Assembly (NCBI GenBank): GCA_964393835.1
Contig: CAYMUN010000006.1
Span: 1-63,810, forward strand
Direction of reading: 5' to 3'
DNA from: CAYMUN01 sp964393835
Lineage (GTDB): Bacteria > Patescibacteriota > Saccharimonadia > Saccharimonadales > UBA4665
Length of the DNA: 63,810 nucleotides
Below, piece by piece: positions 52,538-60,306 of the stretch. The notes beneath the pieces are model-generated. The model was given only the letters and a program-made list of their open reading frames with translations. It did not search any database and was not told where the DNA came from. A program made the translations under genes and the position numbers. Positions within the stretch are counted from its first letter, which is position 1. Every line of letters starts with the position of its first letter.

Positions 52538-53404
52538 TTATCCATTGAGAGCCTCCGCGCCACCTGATATTTCGGCCAGTTCCTGGGTAATTGCGGCTTG
52601 TCGGGCGGTATTCAACTCCAAGGTGTAGTCCTCGATCAAGTCGTTGGCATTATCAGTGGCGTTTTTAGTGGCCAGCATGCGCATGGCATGCTCACTAGCC
52701 AGGCTCTCTAGGACGTCCTGCCAGATCTGAGCTTCGATCAATCGAGTAGTAGTCTGCTGGATGACCGTTTCGACGTCGGGTTCAAAATTGCTGATCAGAT
52801 TGGCTGGCTTTTCACCGTCAGGGATCGGGGTTGGCAGTAGCTGCTGAGTTTGGGCTATCTGGACGACAGTGGATTTGAACTGCGTATATATGATAGTAAC
52901 TTCGTCGACCGCTTCCTCGCCATACTGATCCATCACGGTATTAAGAATTGGCCGTACCTCGTTAGCGCTAGGCTGATCGGCGAAAGGTGGATAAACACCA
53001 ACTAGATCAACATCGGCCAGGCGGCGAACAAACTGGGCACCTTTGCTGCCGATGGTGATAACGTGACTCTTGATGTTGTCGTCACGATCGCGGGTCAGGC
53101 CCTGGGCCAGAAGCTTAAGGACGTTAGCGTTGTAGGCACCGGCCAAGCCGGTATTGCTGGTAACGACGAGATACAGGCGGTTTTTGACCGGCCGCTTGCG
53201 AAACAAAGGGGTATGACTCACTTCATCCATAGCATTGAGACGCTTCAGCAGGTCGTAAGCCAGATCGCGGTAATCACGACTGCGAGCGGCGTATTCCTGG
53301 GCCCGTCGCAGCTTGCTGGCAGAGACCAATTCCATAGCCTTGGTGATCTGCCGGGTACCGCGAATCGACTTGATGCGGCGTTTGAGGATGATCTCGCTAG
53401 CCAT
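52538..53404 (-). CDS. atpG: ATP synthase gamma subunit
   Basis: 288 residues. The N-terminal helix has RRIKSIRGTRQITKAMELVSASKLRRAQ, and the C-terminal helix has AMRMLATKNATDNANDLI and LNTARQAAITQELAEI. Both are conserved shaft segments. It is the rotating shaft of F1. It starts seven bases after the atpA stop. Confidence 0.93.
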   Translation of the reverse strand: MASEIILKRRIKSIRGTRQITKAMELVSASKLRRAQEYAARSRDYRDLAYDLLKRLNAMDEVSHTPLFRKRPVKNRLYLVVTSNTGLAGAYNANVLKLLAQGLTRDRDDNIKSHVITIGSKGAQFVRRLADVDLVGVYPPFADQPSANEVRPILNTVMDQYGEEAVDEVTIIYTQFKSTVVQIAQTQQLLPTPIPDGEKPANLISNFEPDVETVIQQTTTRLIEAQIWQDVLESLASEHAMRMLATKNATDNANDLIEDYTLELNTARQAAITQELAEISGGAEALNG

Positions 53405-53411
53405 CGTGTAC

Positions 53412-54965
53412 TTAGTCCTTGACTACCTTTTTAGGAGAAGCCTTGTAGCTATCAGCAATGGCCTTGGCGACTTTAGCGATGGCGGCGTTTTGATCATCGG
53501 TCGGCTTATCGCCGCTGTTGAGGGCTTCGGCGACTTTGGGGTGCTTGGCTTTGAGCTCGCGGTGGATAGCTTGCTCGGCCAGCTTGATTTTTTCCAGCGG
53601 CACCTCGTCAAAGTAGCCCTCAGTGGCGGCATACAAGCTGACATACATTTCCCAAATAGCGTAGGGGCTGTACTGGTGCTGCTTAAGCAGCTCTGTCAGG
53701 CGTTGACCGCGTTCAATCGTCTGGCGAGTCTCAGGATCAAGGTCGGTCGAGAACTGACTAAAGGCCGCTAGCTCACGGAATTGAGCCAGGCTTAGTTTCA
53801 AGCCGCCGCCAACAGCTTTGATGGACTTGGACTGGGCGGCACCACCGACTCGAGAGACCGACAAACCGACGGAAATAGCCGGACGAATACCCTGGTAAAA
53901 CAGGTTGGTTTCTAAAAATATCTGGCCGTCGGTGATCGAAATGACGTTAGTCGGGATATAGGCTGAAATGTCCCCGGCCTGGGTCTCAATGATTGGCAGG
54001 GCAGTGAGGGAGCCAGCACCAAGATCATCACTTAGTTTGGCGGCCCGCTCCAGTAGGCGAGAGTGGATGTAAAAGACGTCGCCGGGGTAGGCTTCACGGC
54101 CCGGCGGGCGGCGAAGCAACAGGGACATCTGACGGTAAGCCTGGGCATGCTTGGTCAGGTCATCGTAGATGATCAGAGCGTGCTGTTTGTTGTCACGGAA
54201 ATATTCGCCCATAGCGGCACCGGCGTAGGGAGCCAGGTAAAGCATGGCGGCCGGGTCAGCCGGGCTAGTAGCCACGATGATAGTCTGATCCATGACGCCC
54301 TCGCGCTTCAAACGTTCTTGCAGGGCGGCAATTTTGGACAGTTTTTGGCCGATGGCGACATAGACATTGACAACGCCGGTCTTTTGGCGGGCCTGGTTGA
54401 CCATAGTGTCGACAGCAATGGCCGTCTTGCCAGTCTGGCGGTCACCGATAATCAACTCACGCTGGCCGCGACCGATCGGCACGATAGCGTCGATGGCCAT
54501 CAGACCAGTCATCATCGGCTCGTGGACACTTTTGCGATCTAGGACGCCTGGAGCAGGGCGCTCCACACGGCTATTCTGCTTAGCTTTGATCGGGCCAGCT
54601 CCGTCTAAGGGATTTCCCAGAGGATCGACAACCCGACCCACCAACTCTGGACCAACGGGGACTTCAAGGACTTTGCCGCTCAAGCGGACAGTGGCGCCAG
54701 CGCGGACGCCAATGTCTTCACCCAGCAGCACGGCACCAATCTCGTCTTCGCCCAGGTTAAAGGCAAAGGCCGTCACCAGCTGGCCGTCGGCAGCGTCGAT
54801 TTCTAGCATTTCGTTGTAACCGGCAGCGCTGAGACCGTAAATCCAGGCGATACCGTCACCGACGCGGGTGACCACCCCGACATTTTCGATTTCGGGACGC
54901 TGCTTGAGCTGAGCAATCGCCGCCCGGATGTCCTCTGATAATTCTTTAATTGAAAGTTCGGCCAC
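53412..54965 (-). CDS. atpA: ATP synthase alpha subunit
   Basis: 517 residues. The nucleotide-binding loop is GDRQTGKTAIA, with family motifs SVGLSVSRVGGAAQ and LAQFRELAAFSQF. It has the regulatory, non-catalytic sites of F1. The C-terminal ~45 residues are rich in Lys and Asp and extend a little past the usual end. It follows atpH by five bases. Confidence 0.95.
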   Translation of the reverse strand: MAELSIKELSEDIRAAIAQLKQRPEIENVGVVTRVGDGIAWIYGLSAAGYNEMLEIDAADGQLVTAFAFNLGEDEIGAVLLGEDIGVRAGATVRLSGKVLEVPVGPELVGRVVDPLGNPLDGAGPIKAKQNSRVERPAPGVLDRKSVHEPMMTGLMAIDAIVPIGRGQRELIIGDRQTGKTAIAVDTMVNQARQKTGVVNVYVAIGQKLSKIAALQERLKREGVMDQTIIVATSPADPAAMLYLAPYAGAAMGEYFRDNKQHALIIYDDLTKHAQAYRQMSLLLRRPPGREAYPGDVFYIHSRLLERAAKLSDDLGAGSLTALPIIETQAGDISAYIPTNVISITDGQIFLETNLFYQGIRPAISVGLSVSRVGGAAQSKSIKAVGGGLKLSLAQFRELAAFSQFSTDLDPETRQTIERGQRLTELLKQHQYSPYAIWEMYVSLYAATEGYFDEVPLEKIKLAEQAIHRELKAKHPKVAEALNSGDKPTDDQNAAIAKVAKAIADSYKASPKKVVKD

Positions 54966-54970
54966 GAGCG

Positions 54971-55375
54971 TTAATCCTTTCCTGTGTACGTTAGTCGTTT
55001 AAATTTGTTTAGTTTAGATCGCACTGAAACATCAAGTTGGCGATCAGGCAAGGTAAGCCGGACGCCGCCAACCACGTCCGGGTCGTGAACTTCGGTAATG
55101 ATAATCCGTTTGACGGCCGGATAGATTGCACTGATTTGGGACTTGATAGTATCTTTAAGCTCGGCGGTTAGCGGATAGCGCGACGCAGCGATAACTTCCA
55201 CTTGGCCGGCGTTGGCCCAGGCCGCTTGCAGGTCACGCAACAGCGAATCCAGCTGACCAACCCGCCGCTCACTCAATAAATAGGCGGCGATCTCGGAGCT
55301 GAGCCGGTCGGAAATACCATCCTTAAGTGTCTGGTCGGCAATCACGCCGGCGATGCGGGTACGTGATACTTTCAT
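54971..55375 (-). CDS. atpH: ATP synthase delta subunit, short
   Basis: 134 residues, compared with the usual 170-180. The N-terminal helix bundle, which normally binds the alpha tips, is shortened. The C-terminal part (VHDPDVVGGVRLTLPDRQLDVSVRSKLNKF) matches the conserved strand and end of the family. Position between atpF and atpA confirms identity. It overlaps atpF by four bases. Confidence 0.82.
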   Translation of the reverse strand: MKVSRTRIAGVIADQTLKDGISDRLSSEIAAYLLSERRVGQLDSLLRDLQAAWANAGQVEVIAASRYPLTAELKDTIKSQISAIYPAVKRIIITEVHDPDVVGGVRLTLPDRQLDVSVRSKLNKFKRLTYTGKD

Positions 55376-55914
55376 GCCGCCTGCCGCCCTGTTTGCCGCT
55401 TAAGCGCTTTCTCAATCAATTGAGTATCTTTGTGAGGGTCGATTTTTTCGTCGATGATGGCTTCGGTAGCCTCTGATACTAGGCTGACTAGCTCACCTTT
55501 CAATTTTTGGCGGGCTCGGACGATGTCGGTTTCGATCCGCGATTCGGCTTCTGCTAAGATAACTGCCGCCTTAGCGCGGGCTTTGTCCTCGGCTTCACGG
55601 ATGGTCTGGCGGGCGTCATCCTGGGCCGTACCGACGATACCGTCGGCTTGTTGGCGGGCTTCTTTGAGCAATTCGGCCATCTTGTCCTCAAAAGCCGCTT
55701 GCTCGCGGCGCATTAATTCACCCAGCTTCACGCCCTCTTCGATGGTTTTGCGGCGCTCCTCCATGACATTGAGAATCGGTTTAAAGACATAACGCTTCAG
55801 CACTAAAAAGGCCAATACAAAGGTAAACAGCTGTATTAAAAAGGCTTTTCCGTCAAAGCCCAAGGCTCCGATACCGGATGAGCTTTCCGCTGCGAAATGG
55901 GTCATGGGCTGCAC
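55372..55914 (-). CDS. atpF: ATP synthase b subunit
   Basis: 180 residues. One membrane helix (about 24-44; FLIQLFTFVLAFLVLKRYVF) is followed by PILNVMEERRKTIEEG and a long charged helix, the peripheral stalk. It begins 12 bases after atpE ends. Only one b-type gene is present, so the stalk is expected to be a homodimer. Confidence 0.9.
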   Translation of the reverse strand: MQPMTHFAAESSSGIGALGFDGKAFLIQLFTFVLAFLVLKRYVFKPILNVMEERRKTIEEGVKLGELMRREQAAFEDKMAELLKEARQQADGIVGTAQDDARQTIREAEDKARAKAAVILAEAESRIETDIVRARQKLKGELVSLVSEATEAIIDEKIDPHKDTQLIEKALKRQTGRQAA

Positions 55915-55926
55915 TAAATAAACTCC

Positions 55927-56157
55927 TTATTTAACAATGAAAATTGACGCAAAGGCCAGCAAACCAAACAGCTCGACGATGGCCACAAAGATTAGGGCCT
56001 GGCCCAGCAAAAACTTGGAGGCCGAGGGATTACGTCCCACGGCCTGTAAGTAATTGCCGCCGATCAGACCGATACCAATACCCGGCCCGATAAAACCGCC
56101 ACCCAAGATCAAACCCTTACCGATGATTGCCGTATTAATTGCTTCTGCGATTATCAT
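55927..56157 (-). CDS. atpE: ATP synthase c subunit, proton type
   Basis: 76 residues: two membrane helices around a polar loop GRNPSA. Helix 1 has the packing motif GPGIGIGLIGG and helix 2 the ion-binding E62 in VAIVELFGLLAF. The Gln of helix 1 and the Ser/Thr after Glu that mark sodium-binding rings are absent, so protons are the likely ion. P25 in helix 1 is unusual. Confidence 0.93.
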   Translation of the reverse strand: MIIAEAINTAIIGKGLILGGGFIGPGIGIGLIGGNYLQAVGRNPSASKFLLGQALIFVAIVELFGLLAFASIFIVK

Positions 56158-56211
56158 AATGCGCTGAACTCCTTGTTTACTTTATTACTTAATGTAGGGC
56201 CGAAATTAAAC

Positions 56212-57069
56212 TTAGCCACTGGCAGCCCCCTGGGGTGTTGCTACCATTGTTTCAGGATCACTACTGTTGGTCAAGGCTTCGTCCTCGCTATGTTCACTGG
56301 CCGCGTTGACCGCGATGGCCAGGTACATCACTCCAAGGATCGTAAAAATGTAGGCTTGGAGCGCGCCCACCAGCACCTCTAGAAGCGTAAAGGGCAGGGC
56401 GGTCAGCGGCGCGCCGATCTGCCCCAAGTAAGAAAAGACCGCGATCACAATCTCGCCAATCGTGATATTGAGGAAAAGGCGCAACGAAAGGCTCAACACC
56501 CGAGTCAAGTCGGTAAACATCTCCAGTAGACCGATGAATAAAAATAACGGGTTAAGCGGATTGCCGACAAAGAAGTGTTTGACGTAGTGTAGTGGCCCGC
56601 CCGATTCGCGAATTGACGCCACGTAGACCAACAGCATGGTTACGACACCGATTGCCAAGGTACCATTCAGATCTCCGGTAAACGGCCTCAATAGAGGGTG
56701 GCCGCCTGATTGAAAACCCTCACCGACAATTGGCAGCAGCCCTAACCAATTATTGAGCAGGATAAAAAAGAACAATGTCACAAAAAACGGCACGTACTTG
56801 CGCCCAACTTTGGGATCATCAAAACTACCCTCTACCAGGTTGCGTATAAAATCAACGCCAGCTTCGACATACTGGATCACGCCGCCCTTAGGTTTAACGG
56901 TTACATGGCGAGCCACCCAGATCATAGCGGCAATAATTAACAGCGCGCAAATCCAGCCGTAGAGCATGGCGTTAGTGATAGTCAAGCCGCCGATTTCCCA
57001 GACAGTGCCAGGCGCGATATGGACATGAGGACCACTCTCGGCAGCCAAAATATTCATACTGCTAATCAC
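56212..57069 (-). CDS. atpB: ATP synthase a subunit
   Basis: 285 residues from GTG 57069, which overlaps the AtpI stop; ATG 57057 is an alternative. Five or six membrane helices are predicted. The essential Arg lies in LSLSLRLFLNITIGE, and the next helix with Gln appears near ALQAYIFTILGVMYL. It forms the proton half-channels beside the c-ring. Confidence 0.92.
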   Translation of the reverse strand: MISSMNILAAESGPHVHIAPGTVWEIGGLTITNAMLYGWICALLIIAAMIWVARHVTVKPKGGVIQYVEAGVDFIRNLVEGSFDDPKVGRKYVPFFVTLFFFILLNNWLGLLPIVGEGFQSGGHPLLRPFTGDLNGTLAIGVVTMLLVYVASIRESGGPLHYVKHFFVGNPLNPLFLFIGLLEMFTDLTRVLSLSLRLFLNITIGEIVIAVFSYLGQIGAPLTALPFTLLEVLVGALQAYIFTILGVMYLAIAVNAASEHSEDEALTNSSDPETMVATPQGAASG

Positions 57070-57326
57070 CGGGTTTGCCTCTTGTTTGGTTTAGGCGGGC
57101 CAAAAAGTTGCAGCTGGTGCCACAATACGACCGCAACGCCAAAAGTAGACACCACAAAACCGAGAATCGTCAACAAGGGCAGGGTATTAAAGCCCTTGTC
57201 GAGCTGGTAGCCGCCGATAATCGGCACCAGCACCACGATAGCCATCTGCCACGTTAGATTCATCACCGCCATGATAAATACATGCTTGTCACTTTTGGCC
57301 TGATCCACCTTAACAGTCTTATTCAT
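57066..57326 (-). CDS. atpI: AtpI/AtpZ-like assembly protein
   Basis: 86 residues with two membrane helices (about 27-43 and 51-70) in the ATPase_gene1/AtpI pattern: LTWQMAIVVLVPIIGGYQLDK and TILGFVVSTFGVAVVLW. It is thought to help assemble the c-ring. It is the first gene of the atp operon. A ggagg ribosome site lies before the ATG, but a -10 box sits only eight bases upstream, so the mRNA may be almost leaderless. Confidence 0.8.
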   Translation of the reverse strand: MNKTVKVDQAKSDKHVFIMAVMNLTWQMAIVVLVPIIGGYQLDKGFNTLPLLTILGFVVSTFGVAVVLWHQLQLFGPPKPNKRQTR

Positions 57327-57334
57327 TCCTCCAA

Positions 57335-57364
57335 AGTATAACAGATGTGATCTATATCACGCAA
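57335..57364 (-). promoter_or_regulatory. promoter of the atp operon
   Basis: On the minus strand TTGCGT (57359-57364) and TATACT (57335-57340) are 18 bases apart. The -10 box ends eight bases before the atpI ATG (57326), predicting a start of transcription within one or two bases of the codon. A CRP-like palindrome fills the spacer. Confidence 0.65.
57346..57361. promoter_or_regulatory. CRP-like box in the atp promoter
   Basis: TGTGATCTATATCACG fits TGTGA-N6-TCACA at nine of ten defined positions. It lies between the -35 and -10 boxes of the atp operon, a place where a bound Crp-type protein would block RNA polymerase. It is also about 85 bases upstream of the divergent 57438 gene. The regulator encoded at 32979-33668 is a candidate. 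Confidence 0.5.
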
Positions 57365-57437
57365 CCGCCGCTGTTAGATTTCTAATGATCAATACCCTAT
57401 CTTTGACATATATCATATTAAAATTTATAATAGCAGC

Positions 57438-58094
57438 ATGCAGCGTAGACAAAAGGGCGAGAAACGTTCTCGACCAATACCACCCAGTACGCCCTTTTTT
57501 AGCGGCGAGGCACATAATTCTCGACCCAGTCCAACAACCAGAATCGCTCCCCAACTCAACAGGTACCCGTTAGCGCTCAAGCGACCAGTTATATTGAGAA
57601 AAGGGGATATTTTTACCCCGGCCTTAAGGGCGATCCTAGGCGATAGCGCCTATCGTCTCTCAGATAAGTGCTTTGGTGTATCCTTGCTTTCTCATCGCCA
57701 GGTACAAGCTATTATTAGAGGTTACGGAATCGCCGAGGCCGAGAAACGACTGCGGGCAGCCGGCGAGGCCTTTAGCCCAGAACTACCCACATATATCGGG
57801 AGGGTTGTCGTTTTAGGGGCAAAGCCAGGAGAAAAGGGCCGACGGTTTGTGAGCGTTTTGCTCGACCAGGACAGCCAAAAGCTAATACAGCAAGAACAAC
57901 TAGCAGTGCTCCAAGAATACGCGCCTGTAGGCATGCGACCGTTTGATGATCCCGGGTATTTACATCTATTAACCACGTTAAGTGGGCGTCGAACTAGCGC
58001 CATGGAGACTGAGGTCAAGAGAGCGATACCAAATAACGGCCTGATATTATTAGGCAAGGCAGTGGTTCCCCCGTTTGCTCCTGTGGAGTTTTAG
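57438..58094 (+). CDS. hypothetical protein, basic N-terminus
   Basis: 218 residues, no family recognised. The first ~45 residues are Arg/Lys/Pro-rich and probably disordered. The rest has RFVSVLLDQDSQ and PGYLHLLTTLSGRR; the H-x-x-T recalls 2H phosphoesterases, but the second motif is missing. TATAAT (57426-57431) lies six bases before the ATG, so the mRNA is probably leaderless. It diverges from the atp operon and might share the CRP-like box. Confidence 0.6.
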   Translation: MQRRQKGEKRSRPIPPSTPFFSGEAHNSRPSPTTRIAPQLNRYPLALKRPVILRKGDIFTPALRAILGDSAYRLSDKCFGVSLLSHRQVQAIIRGYGIAEAEKRLRAAGEAFSPELPTYIGRVVVLGAKPGEKGRRFVSVLLDQDSQKLIQQEQLAVLQEYAPVGMRPFDDPGYLHLLTTLSGRRTSAMETEVKRAIPNNGLILLGKAVVPPFAPVEF

Positions 58095-58166
58095 CGCCAG
58101 CTATCTAAAATAGATGCGGGGAATTTTGCTTTACTTTACAAAGTATAGTGGTACCATATAAGCACT

Positions 58167-58421
58167 ATGGCAGATCCAAAAATTACTATTTACGGAGCAG
58201 AGTGGTGCGCTTTTTGCCACACCGCTATGCGCTACTTAGATGACAAAGGTGTCAGTGATTACCACTATATCGACGTCGACAAGGAGCCGGCCAAAGGCAT
58301 GGAAGCCATCGAAAAATCCGGCCAACGCGGTATCCCCGTCTTAGACATTGGGGGTGACATCATCATCGGCTTTGACCGGCCCCGCATCGATGCCGCGCTG
58401 GCTGCCCACAGCCTGGTCTAA
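58167..58421 (+). CDS. glutaredoxin-like thiol redox protein
   Basis: 84 residues, thioredoxin fold. The active site is WCAFC near residues 13-17, a cis-Pro lies in GIPVL, and GFDRPRI follows at the C-terminal helix, as in glutaredoxin/NrdH-type proteins. Expected role: disulfide reduction in the cytoplasm. A promoter with TTTACA and TATAAG 16 bases apart ends four bases before the ATG. Confidence 0.85.
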   Translation: MADPKITIYGAEWCAFCHTAMRYLDDKGVSDYHYIDVDKEPAKGMEAIEKSGQRGIPVLDIGGDIIIGFDRPRIDAALAAHSLV

Positions 58422-58559
58422 ACTCATCCCATACAAAGGCGACAGGGGGCCAGTAGAAGTTTCGGCTTTGCCCATGGCGTCAATTAAATTGTGGCCTGCA
58501 GTTTTGAGTCTTTGCAGCCAAGGGATCTGGGGGGACGATTCTCCGGTTTCACCGGTCAT
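58341..58559 (-). CDS. possible small ORF, weakly supported
   Basis: A 72-residue frame whose last 27 residues overlap the glutaredoxin gene antisense. The first 45 residues lie in an otherwise empty 187-base gap. agagag upstream is a weak ribosome site. No family is recognised. If it is not real, the gap holds nothing visible except promoter-like AT sequence near 58594. Confidence 0.25.
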   Translation of the reverse strand: MTGETGESSPQIPWLQRLKTAGHNLIDAMGKAETSTGPLSPLYGMSLDQAVGSQRGIDAGPVKADDDVTPNV

Positions 58560-58608
58560 ATAATGCTCTCTAAACTTATGGCCAATATTGTAGCATAATA
58601 GATAGTCT

Positions 58609-59178
58609 ATGTCGTTTGAGGATTTTGAGACTAAACAATCGGTGGTGGTAGTTTATACCGGCGAGGGCAAGGGCAAAACGACGGCTTCCCTAGGACTCAT
58701 GACACGGGCGCTCGGGAATCGCTGGCGAGTGGCCTTTATCCAGTTTATTAAATATTGGGGGGTCAGCGAGCATGTCTTCATCCGTGATATCCAGCCGCTG
58801 TACAAAGATCAGCTCCATTTTTATAAGGGCGGCAAGGGGTTCTTTAAGGCCGGAGAATTGAGCGAACAGCACATCACGGAGGCCCAGCACCGCCAGGCTG
58901 CCCTCGCTACCTACCAGGAAGCCCTCCGCTGCGCTTCCAGTGGCGACTACGACCTCGTAATCTGTGACGAAATCAACAATGCCGCCCACGACGGTCTTAT
59001 AACTAACACTCAGTTAAAAAAGTTAATAACTGCCTGCGCGCCAAAAACCAGTCTCTGCCTGACCGGTCGCGATTTTCCAGCGGACTTGTTACCCGACATT
59101 GATATCGCTACCGAGATGACCAAATTAAAGCACCACTTTGATGATAAATTCCTAGCTAACAAGGGCATTGATTTCTAG
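58609..59178 (+). CDS. corrinoid adenosyltransferase (CobO/BtuR family)
   Basis: 189 residues. The P-loop GEGKGKTTAS (17-26), the Asp-rich DYDLVICDEINNA and the C-terminal CLTGRDFP are diagnostic of CobA/CobO/BtuR. It transfers the adenosyl group of ATP to a corrinoid to make coenzyme B12. No other cobalamin gene is in the window, so it would work on salvaged corrinoid. CATAAT lies nine bases before the ATG. Confidence 0.88.
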   Translation: MSFEDFETKQSVVVVYTGEGKGKTTASLGLMTRALGNRWRVAFIQFIKYWGVSEHVFIRDIQPLYKDQLHFYKGGKGFFKAGELSEQHITEAQHRQAALATYQEALRCASSGDYDLVICDEINNAAHDGLITNTQLKKLITACAPKTSLCLTGRDFPADLLPDIDIATEMTKLKHHFDDKFLANKGIDF

Positions 59179-59195
59179 CTGATACAATAGTGGGT

Positions 59196-59705
59196 ATGAG
59201 CAAGCCAAAACTGTACCTGTTTATTGGTTTCCCGGGAGCGGGCAAGACATCGGTGGCACAGATAATTGCCGAGACGACAGGTGCGGTGCACCTGTGGGCT
59301 GACCAGGAACGGCACCAGATGTTTGAGGAGCCGACCCACTCGCAGCAAGAAAGTTTGCAGCTGTATGACGAGCTCAACCGGCGCACCGAGGATCTACTGT
59401 CCAAGGGCAAAAGTGTCATCTTTGACACAAACTTTAACTTTTTTGCCGACCGGCAAAAGCTTCGTGACATCGCCGACCGCCAGTCAGCTGACACCATCGT
59501 CATCTGGATGGTCACGCCGGAGCACGTCGCTAAAGACCGATCAGTGTATGCCAGCATTAGCCGCAATGGCTACGACGCCAGTATGACTGAGCAAAAATTC
59601 GATCAAATCGTGGCTAAACTAGAGCCTCCTAGCAGAGATGAAAAAGTTATTAAAATTGACGGTACGAAAATTGACAAAGCAGAGGTGTTAGCGTTAGTTG
59701 GATAG
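59196..59705 (+). CDS. AAA_33-type P-loop kinase
   Basis: 169 residues from ATG 59196; a GTG six bases upstream is less likely because TACAAT (59183-59188) sits seven bases before this ATG. Walker A is GFPGAGKTSVA (8-18), and VIFDTNFNFFADRQKL holds the second acidic motif. The family phosphorylates small substrates such as nucleosides or tRNA ends; zeta-toxin relatives exist too. No antitoxin neighbour is seen, so a small-molecule kinase is more likely. Confidence 0.75.
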   Translation: MSKPKLYLFIGFPGAGKTSVAQIIAETTGAVHLWADQERHQMFEEPTHSQQESLQLYDELNRRTEDLLSKGKSVIFDTNFNFFADRQKLRDIADRQSADTIVIWMVTPEHVAKDRSVYASISRNGYDASMTEQKFDQIVAKLEPPSRDEKVIKIDGTKIDKAEVLALVG

Positions 59706-59706
59706 T

Positions 59707-60306
59707 ATGCCCCGTAAGTATCGCTACTCTAAACATCATGGATGGATCGGCATAGTTGTGCTGGTATTGTCATGGTCGATCTTTTTTGCCGAAAGGGCCG
59801 GATGGATCGACGCAGCCGGCCCGGCAGCCCAGCGCGACCAGCCCGGTCTGTATAGTGTGGCCCACTTCGTCGATGGTGACACCATCGCCGTCAACATGAA
59901 CGGCCATGTCGAAAAGGTACGGTTTGTCGGCGTCGATACTCCCGAGACGCACAAACCAAACACGCCGGTGCAGTGCTACGGGCCAGCCGCCGCTGCCTTT
60001 ACCAAAACCACGATCGGGCAGCATAAACTGCGGCTCGTGTCTGATCCTCTCAGCACCGACCGCGACCGCTATGATCGGCTACTCAGGTACGTCTACCTAG
60101 ATGACGGAACCCTGGTAAATCAAAAACTGATTCAAAACGGTTATGGATTCTACTATCCGTACTTTCCATTCAGTAAATCTAAGCTGTTCGCCGCTGATCA
60201 GCAGGTCGCCCAAATGGCCCATAAGGGTCTCTGGGGCAATTGCCACCCTACGATGACGGATCAAGGCGGCTACGTCTCAAACACTGAGGGCTCTTTAAGC
60301 CACTAG
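59707..60306 (+). CDS. membrane-anchored thermonuclease (SNase)
   Basis: 199 residues from ATG 59707, one base after the kinase stop. A signal anchor lies at about 12-30. The nuclease motifs are FVDGDTIAVN, then VRFVGVDTPETHK with the catalytic Arg and Glu, and DRYDRLLRYVYL. The domain should face outside and degrade DNA or RNA with calcium. An organism with little nucleotide synthesis could use it to obtain nucleotides; that part is inference. Its stop shares CTAG with the opposing GT2 gene. Confidence 0.88.
   Translation: MPRKYRYSKHHGWIGIVVLVLSWSIFFAERAGWIDAAGPAAQRDQPGLYSVAHFVDGDTIAVNMNGHVEKVRFVGVDTPETHKPNTPVQCYGPAAAAFTKTTIGQHKLRLVSDPLSTDRDRYDRLLRYVYLDDGTLVNQKLIQNGYGFYYPYFPFSKSKLFAADQQVAQMAHKGLWGNCHPTMTDQGGYVSNTEGSLSH

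Noticed and set aside
55927..56157. Sodium-type ATP synthase ring
   Set aside because: The c subunit lacks the Gln of helix 1 and the Ser/Thr next to E62 that define sodium sites.
57600..58094. 2'-5' RNA ligase (2H phosphoesterase) for the 57438 protein
   Set aside because: Only one loose H-x-x-T occurs; the second H-x-T motif of the family is missing.
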